Positions 1 to 7,869 of a DNA stretch of 64,000 nucleotides are shown here, one piece after another. Every line of letters starts with the position of its first letter. The first letter of the stretch is position 1. The notes below the pieces were generated by a model that had not been told where the DNA came from, made no database searches, and saw nothing but the letters and a program-made list of their open reading frames with translations. Source of the DNA: Pseudokineococcus marinus (GTDB lineage: Bacteria > Actinomycetota > Actinomycetes > Actinomycetales > Quadrisphaeraceae); assembly GCF_037482405.1 (NCBI RefSeq), contig NZ_JBBHZZ010000007.1:1-64000 (forward strand), in the 5' to 3' direction. Both the position numbers and the translations under genes were made by a program.

Positions 1-91
1 CCCAGGTAGACGACTGGGTTGATAGGCCGGGTGTGGAAGCGGGGTAACTCGTGGAGCTGACCGGTACTAATATGCCGATGGCTTGACCACT
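1..91 (+). rRNA. 23S ribosomal RNA, 3' end only (partial)
   Basis: The opening bases contain the conserved 3'-terminal segment of bacterial 23S rRNA (gctgaccggtactaat, then a gccgatggcttga stretch). The gene runs in from the left edge, so only about the last 90 nt are present. The end is placed where similarity to the usual gggcttg-type terminus fades and is uncertain by several bases. A 5S gene follows after about 100 bp, as expected for an rrn operon. The bases here differ slightly from the common actinobacterial ending (aggccgaggg), which could be lineage-specific. Confidence 0.93.
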
Positions 92-191
92 CCTAGTGTG
101 TTGCTCGTGTCCACTGTGCGGTTCTTGGGTTACGAACCCCCCACCCCCATGTCTTGTGTGGGGTGTGGGTGGTGGTTCGTGCTCGTGAGTT

Positions 192-310
192 GTTTCGGCG
201 GTCATAGCGTCGGGGAAACGCCCGGTCCCATTCCGAACCCGGAAGCTAAGCCCGTTCGCGCCGATGGTACTGCGTGGGGGACTGCGTGGGAGAGTAGGTC
301 GCCGCCGGAC
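192..310 (+). rRNA. rrf: 5S ribosomal RNA
   Basis: A 5S gene of about 119 nt. The 5' gtttcggcggtcatagcg pairs with the 3' gtcgccgccggac end to make helix I. The conserved cccggtcccattccgaaccc and ggaagctaagcc segments lie inside. It lies about 100 bp after the 23S end and just before a strong terminator, so this is the last gene of the rrn operon. End positions rest on the terminal helix and may be off by 1-3 nt. Confidence 0.95.
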
Positions 311-320
311 TTCACTTAGG

Positions 321-353
321 AAGGGCCACCCCCCTTGTGGGGGGTGGCCCTTT
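321..353 (+). terminator. rrn operon terminator
   Basis: A perfect inverted repeat with arms aagggccacccccc and ggggggtggcccttt around a ttgt loop, ending in ttt, directly behind 5S rRNA. It closes the rRNA operon. Confidence 0.9.
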
Positions 354-417
354 CGCATACCCGGACCGGTCGGATCCGGGCGAGCGGCGTCGGTCGTCGG
401 CGCTGAGGCGTCGGTGA

Positions 418-1731
418 TCAGGCGTCGGCGAAGCCGGGCAGGTGGTCCTCGAGCACCTCGATGCAGGGGACCGTCCCGCCGAGCTGGCACAGCACGCCCA
501 GACCACCCAGCCAGACCCGGTGGATGAGGACGTACTCGCGGGGGAGGTTGAGCTTGAGCCCGACCGCCCACGCCGGCGTCCGCGGGTCGCGCACCTCCGC
601 GAAGAGCTCGCGCAGCCAGGCCCGGTCGAAGGTGAACAGCTCGGTGTCCAGGGGGCGCAGGAACGTCGACACGTAGTCGAGGAGGGCGCGCCCGTCGAGC
701 TCGATGCTCGGCTTGATGAAGCCCTCCTCGCGCAGGCCCGCGACGACGCCGTCGGGGTCGTCCGAGAGGGCGACGCCCAGCAGGCGGCCGACCGCAGGAG
801 GCATCCCGTCCGGGAGCCGCTTGACGGCGCCGAAGTCGAGGATGCCGAAGCGTCCGTCCGAGGTCAGGCGGAAGTTGCCCGGGTGCGGGTCGGCGTGGAG
901 CAGCCCCGTCTCCGCCGGACCGAGCAGCAGGAACTCGAGGTAGCGACGTGACGCCAGGTCCCGCTCCTCCTGGCTGCCCTCGCGGATGACCGTCGAGAGG
1001 GGCTCGCCGTCGAGCCACTCGGACACGATCACCTTCTCGGTGCTCTCGAGGACCTCGGGGACCGCGAAGTCGGGGTCGTCGCGGAAGGCGTCGGCGAAGG
1101 CCCGCTGGGAAGCGGCCTCCACGGTGTAGTCGAGCTCCTCGACGAGACGCTCCTTCAGCTCCGCCAGGACGGGGCCGAGGTCGAGGCCCGGCAGCCACGA
1201 GCCGGTCAGCCGGGCGACGCGCGAGACCTGCGTGATGTCGGCCACGAGCGCCTGCGCCGCGCCCGGGTACTGGATCTTCACGGCGACGGGGCGGCCGTCC
1301 TCCCACGTGCCCCGGTGGACCTGGCCGATCGAGGCCGCCGCGACCGGCTCGTCGTCGAAGGCGGCGAAGCGGGCGCGCCAGTCGGGCCCCAGCTCGCGGT
1401 CGAGGACGCCGTGGACGGTCGCGGCGGGCATCGGGGGCGCCGAGTCCTGGAGCCGGGTCAGGGTGGCGCGGTAGGGCGCCGCCACCTCCTCGGGGAGCGC
1501 CGCCTCGAAGATGCTCATGGCCTGGCCGACCTTCATCGCGCCACCCTTGAGCTGGCCGAGCACAGTGAAGAGCTGCTCGGCGGTGCGCGCCTGCATCTCG
1601 GCCGCCACGGCCTCCGCCGGTCGGCCGCCCAGCCGCTTGCCCAGGCCGACGGCCGTCCTCCCGGCGAAGCCGGCGGGCAGGCTCGCGAGGCGCACGCCCC
1701 TCTGCAGGGCTCGGCGAGGCAGCTCGTCCAC
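418..1731 (-). CDS. AarF/ABC1 (UbiB) family kinase-like protein
   Basis: 437 residues from a GTG start. Family hallmarks are visible in order: KVGQ (the KxGQ motif, near residue 68), the LQDSAPP segment, AASIGQVHRG, the lysine in VAVKIQYPG, HADPHPGNF and ILDFGAVKR, which replaces the DFG region of ordinary kinases. The family is an atypical ATPase/kinase fold linked to quinone and lipid metabolism; the substrate here is unknown. No membrane anchor is evident. The start is chosen because GTG follows a purine-rich ggggtgatgatg, and the upstream reading frame is compositional noise. It lies 68 bp after the ThiF-like gene on the same strand, probably in one operon. The gene order resembles the mycobacterial Rv3193c-Rv3197 neighbourhood. 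Confidence 0.9.
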   Translation of the reverse strand: MDELPRRALQRGVRLASLPAGFAGRTAVGLGKRLGGRPAEAVAAEMQARTAEQLFTVLGQLKGGAMKVGQAMSIFEAALPEEVAAPYRATLTRLQDSAPPMPAATVHGVLDRELGPDWRARFAAFDDEPVAAASIGQVHRGTWEDGRPVAVKIQYPGAAQALVADITQVSRVARLTGSWLPGLDLGPVLAELKERLVEELDYTVEAASQRAFADAFRDDPDFAVPEVLESTEKVIVSEWLDGEPLSTVIREGSQEERDLASRRYLEFLLLGPAETGLLHADPHPGNFRLTSDGRFGILDFGAVKRLPDGMPPAVGRLLGVALSDDPDGVVAGLREEGFIKPSIELDGRALLDYVSTFLRPLDTELFTFDRAWLRELFAEVRDPRTPAWAVGLKLNLPREYVLIHRVWLGGLGVLCQLGGTVPCIEVLEDHLPGFADA

Positions 1732-1799
1732 GTGCCCATCATCACCCCGGGGCTCGACCGGCGCGGCCCGGCCCTCACCACGGGCGCCCCGCGGTCGCG

Positions 1800-2735
1800 T
1801 CACGGGGGCGGCCACGTGCAGCCGCAGGACGGGTGCGGTGCCCACGTCCGCCCGAGGGGGATCCCGTCCGGCAGGCGCACCTCCCACGACGCGCCTCCGG
1901 CCACCACGCCGGTGGCGTCGTCCAGGTGGGCGAGGGCCTGCGCCACGGCCATGGCGGAGGCGAGGCGGAGCAGGACGACGTCGGGGGCGGCGGTGGTGGC
2001 CGGCGAGGCGAGCTGGGCGGCAACGAGGGGCCACTCGGGGTCGCGGTCGGCGCGGTGGAGCTCGACGCAGCGCAAGCAGGGGCCGGCGCCCGGCACGACG
2101 AGCGGGCCGACGACGGCGGACCTCTCGCGCACCACCAGAGGCAGGTGGTCGACGTCGGCGCGGACGAGCCGCGCCGCTCGGGCGGGGGCGACGACGGCGT
2201 CCGCCACGAGGACCACGAGGTCGACCGCTGCGACGGCTCCCGGTGGGGGAGGCCCGGTGCCCGCTCCCCGGGGCTCGGCTCCCGGGCTGAGCACCGCGAC
2301 GTCGCCGGTGCCGGCCTCCCGCAGCCCCGCGGCGACGGCGTCCGCGACGCGGCCCTCGCCCTCGACGACGACGACCCGACGCGCCCGGCCGGCGAGCACG
2401 TCCCAGCCGCTCCGGCCGTGGACGAGCGCGAGGGCGCAGGCCTCGGCCGCCGTCGCGAGCGCCGCGGCGCGGCTCCCGGGCGCGGCGGGGTGCTCGAGGA
2501 CCCCGGCCGTCGCGAGGAGCCCGACCAGACGCGCCGCGTCCGCGGCGGTGACGCCCCGTGCGGCGGCCCTCGCCGCGAGACCGCTCTCCGGCACCCCGTC
2601 CACGAGGTCCTCCAGCAGCGCCTCCTCGCCCGCGGAGAGCTCCTCCAGGACGACGGCGTGCGCGGGGTCCAGCCCCAGCTGCAGCCGGTCGAGGCCCCGC
2701 CAGCACCGGCGCAGCCCCGGGGAGATCCTCAGCAC
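1800..2735 (-). CDS. ThiF/E1-like protein related to TOMM cyclodehydratase partners (degenerate adenylyltransferase fold)
   Basis: 311 residues from GTG, with a gaggacgggag ribosome site just upstream. Two cysteine pairs are present, PCLRC in the middle and CGC near the C-terminus (HPSCGCTW). They match the structural zinc site of ThiF-like and azoline-peptide cyclodehydratase partner proteins. The ATP-binding glycine loop is degenerate (VVVVEGEGRVADAV), so it may bind a partner or leader peptide rather than adenylate. The PCLRCVELHRADRDPEWP segment is typical of a protein widespread in actinobacteria next to the AarF gene. No precursor peptide or YcaO gene is nearby, so a role in peptide modification is not supported. 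It is divergent from the metallopeptidase gene across a 126-bp gap. Confidence 0.8.
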   Translation of the reverse strand: MLRISPGLRRCWRGLDRLQLGLDPAHAVVLEELSAGEEALLEDLVDGVPESGLAARAAARGVTAADAARLVGLLATAGVLEHPAAPGSRAAALATAAEACALALVHGRSGWDVLAGRARRVVVVEGEGRVADAVAAGLREAGTGDVAVLSPGAEPRGAGTGPPPPGAVAAVDLVVLVADAVVAPARAARLVRADVDHLPLVVRERSAVVGPLVVPGAGPCLRCVELHRADRDPEWPLVAAQLASPATTAAPDVVLLRLASAMAVAQALAHLDDATGVVAGGASWEVRLPDGIPLGRTWAPHPSCGCTWPPP

Positions 2736-2861
2736 CGCGCTCCCGTCCTCGCCCGGCGGGCGTCGCGGTCGAGGGTGCCAGCGCCCGCCGCGGCCCAGGG
2801 CGGGCGTCCACAGGCCGCGCGCCTCGGGGTCCCGCCGGGGCTCAGCCGCTACCGTCCGGCC

Positions 2862-3557
2862 ATGGACGCAGGGGGCGGCGCGGCCCGGCGGTCGTCGCGC
2901 GACGACGCCGCCGAGCGCCCGCCCGTCCAGGTCCGGCGCAGCGCGCGGCGCCGCCGCACCGTCACCGCCTTCCGCGAGGACGGCGCGGTCGTCGTCTGCA
3001 TCCCGGCGCGCTTCTCCCGCGCCGAGGAGGCCCAGTGGGTCGAGCGCATGGTGGCGCGCCTGTCGGCGCGCGACGCCCGCCGCCACCTCGACGACGGCGA
3101 GCTGTCGGCGCGCGCCCGGTCCCTCTCCGAGCGCTACCTCGACGGGCGGGCCGTGCCGACCTCCGTCCGCTGGGTCGGCAACCAGCGGTCGCGGTGGGGC
3201 TCGACGACGCCCGCGGACGGCACGATCCGGCTGTCGTCGTCCCTGCAGGGCCTCCCGCCGTGGGTCGTGGACTACGTCCTCCTCCACGAGCTCGCGCACC
3301 TGCTCGTGCCGGGCCACGGCGACGACTTCTGGCGCCTGCTGACCGCCTACCCCCGGACCGAGCGCGCCCGGGGCTACCTCGAGGGGTGGTCCGCCGCGGA
3401 CGCCCGGCGTGAGGGCGGCGACGCTGGCCGCGACGCGGACGAGCACGAGGACGCCGACGACGGCGCGGACGGGGGCACCGACGGGAGCGCGGACGGGGGC
3501 ACGGCGGGGGACACCGACGTCGTCGCGGGGCCGCGTCGCCCCTCACGGGCGCCCTGA
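2862..3557 (+). CDS. M48/YgjP-type (DUF45, WLM) zinc metallopeptidase-like protein
   Basis: 231 residues. The core is a basic N-terminus, the RWGNQRSRWGS-like segment (VGNQRSRWGSTT) and the zinc motif HELAHLLVPGHGDDFW, which gives HExxH plus the third His typical of this family. Substrates are unknown. The C-terminal 50 residues are a low-complexity acidic tail of D, E, G and T. A TACCGT box 6 nt before the ATG indicates a leaderless start. The last 184 bp overlap the convergent Nudix gene in antisense; both C-termini there are low-complexity, so one of the two stop positions could be a drifted extension. Confidence 0.87.
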   Translation: MDAGGGAARRSSRDDAAERPPVQVRRSARRRRTVTAFREDGAVVVCIPARFSRAEEAQWVERMVARLSARDARRHLDDGELSARARSLSERYLDGRAVPTSVRWVGNQRSRWGSTTPADGTIRLSSSLQGLPPWVVDYVLLHELAHLLVPGHGDDFWRLLTAYPRTERARGYLEGWSAADARREGGDAGRDADEHEDADDGADGGTDGSADGGTAGDTDVVAGPRRPSRAP

Positions 3558-4150
3558 CGGAGCTCCTCCGCGGCGCGCCGCAGGCGCGCCGGCAGGTCGG
3601 CGGCCACAGCCGGGCCGCCGTCGGCGCCGTACGGCAGGCGCTCGAGCGGCCACCACGCCACGGCGTCGCTCTCGACGCTCGCGGTCGTCGCCGCCTCGGG
3701 GTCCACGACGGCGAGGACGGCGACATCGAGGTGCGACCGGCACCGCCCGAAGGCGGCGGAGAGCTCGTGGTGGTGGAGGTCCACGGGGTGGGGGCCGGCG
3801 CGGACGGCGGAGGCGGGCACGCCCGTCTCCTCGACCAGCTCGCGCAGGCCCGCGGCCACGAGCCCGGCGTCCCCCGGCTCGACGTGCCCGCCCGGCTGCA
3901 CCCAGAAGCCGCCCCGGCGGTGCAGCACCAGCAGGGTCCGCTCGCCAGCGGGGTCCAGGACGAGCGCGCTCGCGGTCAGGTGGTCGGGTGCGCCGTCGCG
4001 CTCGAGCGCCCCGGGCACGCCCAGGTGCTCCAGGTAGCGCCGGCGCAGCGCGACCTGCTCGGCGCTCGGCGCGGGCGAGGCCGCCGCCCACGCCTCGAGC
4101 TCGGCGCGGGCCGCCGCCCGGCGCCGCGCCTCGGCGCCCGCACCGCTCAC
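3374..4150 (-). CDS. Nudix hydrolase family protein
   Basis: 258 residues from GTG. The Nudix signature appears as GGHVEPGD followed by RELVEETGV; the glutamate usually found after the first glycine run is Asp and the spacer is one residue longer, a variant common in actinobacteria. Substrate is unknown, probably a nucleoside diphosphate derivative. Its GTG overlaps the TGA of the upstream DUF2342 gene (GTGA), so the two are translationally coupled. The C-terminal ~60 residues are Ser/Pro/Ala-rich and lie antisense to the end of the metallopeptidase gene. Confidence 0.85.
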   Translation of the reverse strand: MSGAGAEARRRAAARAELEAWAAASPAPSAEQVALRRRYLEHLGVPGALERDGAPDHLTASALVLDPAGERTLLVLHRRGGFWVQPGGHVEPGDAGLVAAGLRELVEETGVPASAVRAGPHPVDLHHHELSAAFGRCRSHLDVAVLAVVDPEAATTASVESDAVAWWPLERLPYGADGGPAVAADLPARLRRAAEELRQGAREGRRGPATTSVSPAVPPSALPSVPPSAPSSASSCSSASRPASPPSRRASAADHPSR

Positions 4151-5646
4151 CGCGGGGCGCCGCCGCCGTCGCCGGGCTCGTCGTCGCCCCGGCCGTCGTC
4201 GGCGGGCTCGTCGTCCTGCCCGCCCTCGTCGCGGCGGGCCGTCCGCTCGCCGGCTGAGCGCTCGTGCCGGGCCTCGCCGAGGCCGCCGTCCAGCAGCTGC
4301 GCGAGGGCGGCGTCGACGTCCGAGGCCTGCGCGTCGTCCCGCGAGCGGCGTCCGGCGTAGCCGGCCGGGTCGTCGAGGTCCTCGGGGCCCGGGACGAGGT
4401 CGGGGTGCGACCACGCGGCGTCGCGCCCCTCGACGCCCTCGGCGGCCTCGACGGCGGCCCACAGCGCGGCCGCGTCGCGCAGCCGCCGGGGCCGCAGCTC
4501 GAGCCCGACGAGGCTCGAGAGCGTGTGCTCGGCCGGCCCGCCCGACGCCCGGCGGCGCCGGACGACCTCGCGGAGGGCGGCCGCGCTCGGCAGCGGCGCG
4601 GCCGCGGAGTCGACGACGTGGTCGACCCAGCCCTCGACGAGCGCCAGGACGGTCTCCAGCCGGCCGAGCGCCGCCTCCTGCTCGGGCGTGCGCTCCGGCT
4701 CGAGCATCCCCGAGCCGAGGGCCTGCTGGAGGGCCTCGGGGTCGGTCGGGTCGACGGACCGCACCGCCTCCTCGATGCGCTCGGTGTCGATGCGGATGCC
4801 CGCGGCGAAGGCCTCGACGATGCCGAGGACGTGGGCGCGCAGCCAGGGGCGCTGCGTGAAGAGCCGGGCGTGCGCGCACTCGCGCAGCGCGAGGTAGAGG
4901 CGCACCTCCTCCAGCGGGACCTCGAGGCCCTCGGCGAAGGCGTCGACGTTCGCGGGCAGGAGGGCGGTGGTCCCCTCCGGGGCGAGGGGCAGGCCGATGT
5001 CGGTGCCCGACACGACCTCGCCGGCCAGCTCGCCGATCGCCTGGCCCACCTGCATCCCGAAGACGGCGCCGCCGACGGAGCGGACGACGCCGCTGGCCGC
5101 GGAGACCATGGCCCGCATCTCCGGCGGCGCCTGCTCGGCCATCGCCGTCGCCATCGCCTCGCCCACGGAGCGCGCCACGGGCTCGGCGAGCTGCTTCCAG
5201 ACCGGGAGGGTGGCCTCCACCCACTCCGAGCGCGACCAGGCGGCGCTCGTCGCGCCCGCGCTCCCGAGGGCCGTGCGCTCGTCGAGCCACAGGTCGGCCA
5301 GCCGCAGCGCCTCCGCGGCGGAGCGGCGAGCCGCGTCCGGGACGCTCGGGTCGCCGTCGACGACGGCGCGCTGGCGGGCCACCTGGTGGGCGAGGTCCCA
5401 GTTGACGGGCCCGTCCCCGCCGCCCGCCATCATCTGCTGGACCTGGGCCATCATCCGGCCGAGCGCCGCCGGGTCGCCGGGCAGCCCCGCGGCCTGGAGG
5501 GCGGCCGGGTCGAGGCCCGCGAAGGGGTTCGCGCCGGCGGGTCCGCCGCCGGGCGGCATGCCGCCCATCAGCTGGCGCAGGAGGTCCTCGAGGGGGTTGC
5601 GGCCCTCGCCGTCGTCGGGGCGGCCGGGGGGCGGGGTCTGGCTCAT
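4147..5646 (-). CDS. DUF2342 family protein (zinc-dependent metalloprotease-like)
   Basis: 499 residues. The start is supported by a gcaggaggagcc ribosome site. The N-terminus is Gly/Pro-rich (LMGGMPPGGGPAG). The middle has two glycine-rich hydrophobic helices (SAASGVVRSVGGAVFGMQ), and the ECAHARLF...PWLRAHVLG segment is the family signature. A classic HExxH is not seen there (HARLF), so catalytic activity is doubtful. The protein is known as a conserved actinobacterial gene, as in Rv3195; its role is not established. It overlaps the Nudix gene start by 4 bp and is divergent from the PDZ protease across 247 bp that must carry both promoters. Confidence 0.85.
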   Translation of the reverse strand: MSQTPPPGRPDDGEGRNPLEDLLRQLMGGMPPGGGPAGANPFAGLDPAALQAAGLPGDPAALGRMMAQVQQMMAGGGDGPVNWDLAHQVARQRAVVDGDPSVPDAARRSAAEALRLADLWLDERTALGSAGATSAAWSRSEWVEATLPVWKQLAEPVARSVGEAMATAMAEQAPPEMRAMVSAASGVVRSVGGAVFGMQVGQAIGELAGEVVSGTDIGLPLAPEGTTALLPANVDAFAEGLEVPLEEVRLYLALRECAHARLFTQRPWLRAHVLGIVEAFAAGIRIDTERIEEAVRSVDPTDPEALQQALGSGMLEPERTPEQEAALGRLETVLALVEGWVDHVVDSAAAPLPSAAALREVVRRRRASGGPAEHTLSSLVGLELRPRRLRDAAALWAAVEAAEGVEGRDAAWSHPDLVPGPEDLDDPAGYAGRRSRDDAQASDVDAALAQLLDGGLGEARHERSAGERTARRDEGGQDDEPADDGRGDDEPGDGGGAPR

Positions 5647-5893
5647 GGCTCCTCCTGCGGGCGGGACGCGTGCGGGTCGCCGGCTCGTGCTCGCCGGTGG
5701 GCGCCGGTGCGGACGGGGCGGTCGGGGGACGACGGCCCGGGGTCCGGCCCTCGCGCCGGCGCCCGTGCGGCGCCCCGGCTCTCCACGGTAGCGAGCGGCG
5801 GGGGAGGATCGCCCTCGCGCGGGCGCCGTCCGCGCAGGGCGTAGCGCCCCGCCCGCAGGGGCGCGGGGCGGAGGCGGCGTCGAGGAGGGGTGC

Positions 5894-7045
5894 ATGGGCG
5901 AGGACGTCAGCGCGGTCGACCGGTCCGACCCCGACGGCGCCGCCGGGAGCGAGGGCGGCGCCGAGCGCCGCCGCGGGCCGTGGCGCTCGGCCGCGGGCGC
6001 CCTGGGCGTCTGCTTCGCGGCGTCGCTCCTGCTGCTGTCGCTCCTCGGCGCGGCCGGCACGCCGTACGCGGTGGAGGCCCCCGGCCCCGTCCTCGACGTC
6101 CTCGGCGAGGGGCGCGACGGCGAGCCGCTCATCAGCGTGGAGGGGCGGGAGACCTACCCCACCGAGGGGAGCCTGGACCTGCTGACGGTGAGCACCTCCG
6201 GCGGCCCCGGCCGTGACGTCGTCCTCGCGCAGGTGGTCTCCGCGTGGCTCGACCCCGTGGAGGAGGCCCTGCCCGTGGGGCGGGTCTTCGCGCCCGACCA
6301 GACCCGCGAGGACGTCGACGAGGCGCGCCAGGCGCAGATGTCGTCCTCCCAGCAGGCGGCGACGGCAGCCGCCCTGCGCGAGCTCGACGTCCCCGTCGAC
6401 GTGCGCCTGCGCGTCTCCGGGGCGGCCGGCGAGGAGCTGCCGGAGGGCCTGGAGCGCGGGGACGTCATCACCGCGGTCGACGGCCGCCCCGCCCCGACCG
6501 TCGACGACCTCCGCGCGGGCCTCCAGGAGGTCGAGCCCGGCGCCGAGGTGCGCCTCGGGCTCGAGCGCGACGGCGCGGACCTCGAGGTGGCCGTCACCAC
6601 GTCCCGGGGCGACGACGGCCGCACCGTCCTCGGCGTCCTGCTCGACCCCGAGGTGCAGGTGCCCTTCGAGGTCGACATCAGCATCGACGACGTCGGCGGC
6701 CCGAGCGCCGGCATGGTCTTCGCCCTGGGGCTCGTCGACCTCCTGACGCCCGGCTCCCTCACCGGGGGCCTGCACGTCGCCGGGACGGGCACGGTGAGCG
6801 CCGAGGGCGCGGTCGGGCCCATCGGCGGCATCCGGCAGAAGCTCGTGGGCGCCTCCCGCGCGGGGGCCGAGGTCTTCCTCGCCCCGGCGGTCAACTGCGA
6901 CGAGGTCGTCGGGCACGTGCCGGACGGGATGCGCGTCGTCGCCGTCTCCTCCCTCGAGCAGGCGCGCTCGGCCCTCGAGGAGCTGGCCGACGGGGGAGGG
7001 CAGGAGCTGCCCGGCTGCCGGGAGGCGCTGGCCGCGGCCGGCTGA
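5894..7045 (+). CDS. YlbL-type membrane-anchored PDZ/Lon-like serine protease
   Basis: 383 residues. One N-terminal membrane helix (about 30-55, GVCFAASLLLLSLLGAAG), then an extracytoplasmic PDZ domain (around 175-240, including GDVITAVDGRPAPT) and a Lon-type (S16) proteolytic domain. The catalytic Ser lies in DDVGGPSAGM and the Lys in GGIRQKLVGAS, the Ser-Lys dyad of the Lon family. It matches the actinobacterial Rv3194c-type protein. Its likely job is extracytoplasmic protein quality control. The promoter must lie in the region shared with the DUF2342 gene. Confidence 0.93.
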   Translation: MGEDVSAVDRSDPDGAAGSEGGAERRRGPWRSAAGALGVCFAASLLLLSLLGAAGTPYAVEAPGPVLDVLGEGRDGEPLISVEGRETYPTEGSLDLLTVSTSGGPGRDVVLAQVVSAWLDPVEEALPVGRVFAPDQTREDVDEARQAQMSSSQQAATAAALRELDVPVDVRLRVSGAAGEELPEGLERGDVITAVDGRPAPTVDDLRAGLQEVEPGAEVRLGLERDGADLEVAVTTSRGDDGRTVLGVLLDPEVQVPFEVDISIDDVGGPSAGMVFALGLVDLLTPGSLTGGLHVAGTGTVSAEGAVGPIGGIRQKLVGASRAGAEVFLAPAVNCDEVVGHVPDGMRVVAVSSLEQARSALEELADGGGQELPGCREALAAAG

Positions 7046-7129
7046 GCACCGCCCTCCGCCCGCGCGGGCCCCGCGGACCACCTTCCCGAGGACGCGGTGC
7101 GCAGGCGGCCTCCGGGAGCGGGGCCGGCG

Positions 7130-7714
7130 TCAGCCGCCCGTGAGCGTGGCGCGCAGGGCCGCCGACAGGCCGGGCACGAGGTCCTCGCCGACGACGACGC
7201 GCAGGTCGTCGTCCTCGAGGCGCCGGCGCACCGCGCTGCCCGTGGACCCGTCCCGCAGCACGGCGACGGCGATGCGGACGTCCTGGCGCTCGGGGTGGGA
7301 GCGCACCGCCTCGAGGGCGGCCGCGGGGTCCTCGGGCAGCTCCACGGAGGGCGGCACGACGACGCGCTCGACGACGACCGCCGCTCCCGCCACGGCCGGC
7401 GGCCAGCCGATGCGCCCGAGGAGCTCCTCGAGGCCCTCGGCCTCGGGCAGCTCCTCCTGCTCGACCGACGTCAGGTGGTCGGGGTCGCCGAGGGCCTCGG
7501 CGACGACCTCGGCGGGCAGGACGTCCGCCAGCGACGGGTCCGCCGCGACGGCGTCCGCCGTGCGCACGAGGGCGAAGACGCGCGGCGGCGCGTCCCACCC
7601 GGCGACCGCCGCGTGGCGCTCGACCTCGAGGGCCGCGCGCTCGAGCGCCGCGAGCGGGGGAACCGGCGGGGCGGCCCGCTCGTCGTCCGGGGAGGGACCG
7701 GGGGAGGTGTCCAC
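7130..7714 (-). CDS. PPA1309 family conserved actinobacterial protein
   Basis: 194 residues from GTG. A soluble alpha/beta protein with an acidic N-terminus and the recurring segments LERAALEVERHAAVAGWD, RVFALVRTA and GWPPAVAGAAVVVER, typical of the PPA1309 family. Function is unknown. It lies divergently next to the UPF0182 gene, a stable pairing in actinobacteria. No strong ribosome site precedes the GTG, so the start is less certain than the reading frame. Confidence 0.8.
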   Translation of the reverse strand: MDTSPGPSPDDERAAPPVPPLAALERAALEVERHAAVAGWDAPPRVFALVRTADAVAADPSLADVLPAEVVAEALGDPDHLTSVEQEELPEAEGLEELLGRIGWPPAVAGAAVVVERVVVPPSVELPEDPAAALEAVRSHPERQDVRIAVAVLRDGSTGSAVRRRLEDDDLRVVVGEDLVPGLSAALRATLTGG

Positions 7715-7869
7715 GGCGCCGATCGTGCCGCACCCGGGCGCCCCGCGGCCGCCCGGCAGGGGGGCCGGGGGTCGCCCTGGGGGCCGGCGGTGACCGTGGG
7801 ACCCTGGGACCGCACCGTCCGCAGCCCGCAGCCGGCCGTCGCGAGACGACCACGAGAGGTTCCCCAGAC

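Noticed and set aside
3374..7081. A 1235-codon minus-strand frame spanning several genes
   Set aside because: Only its last 258 codons match a family (Nudix). The remainder is a frame shadow of DUF2342 and of the PDZ protease.
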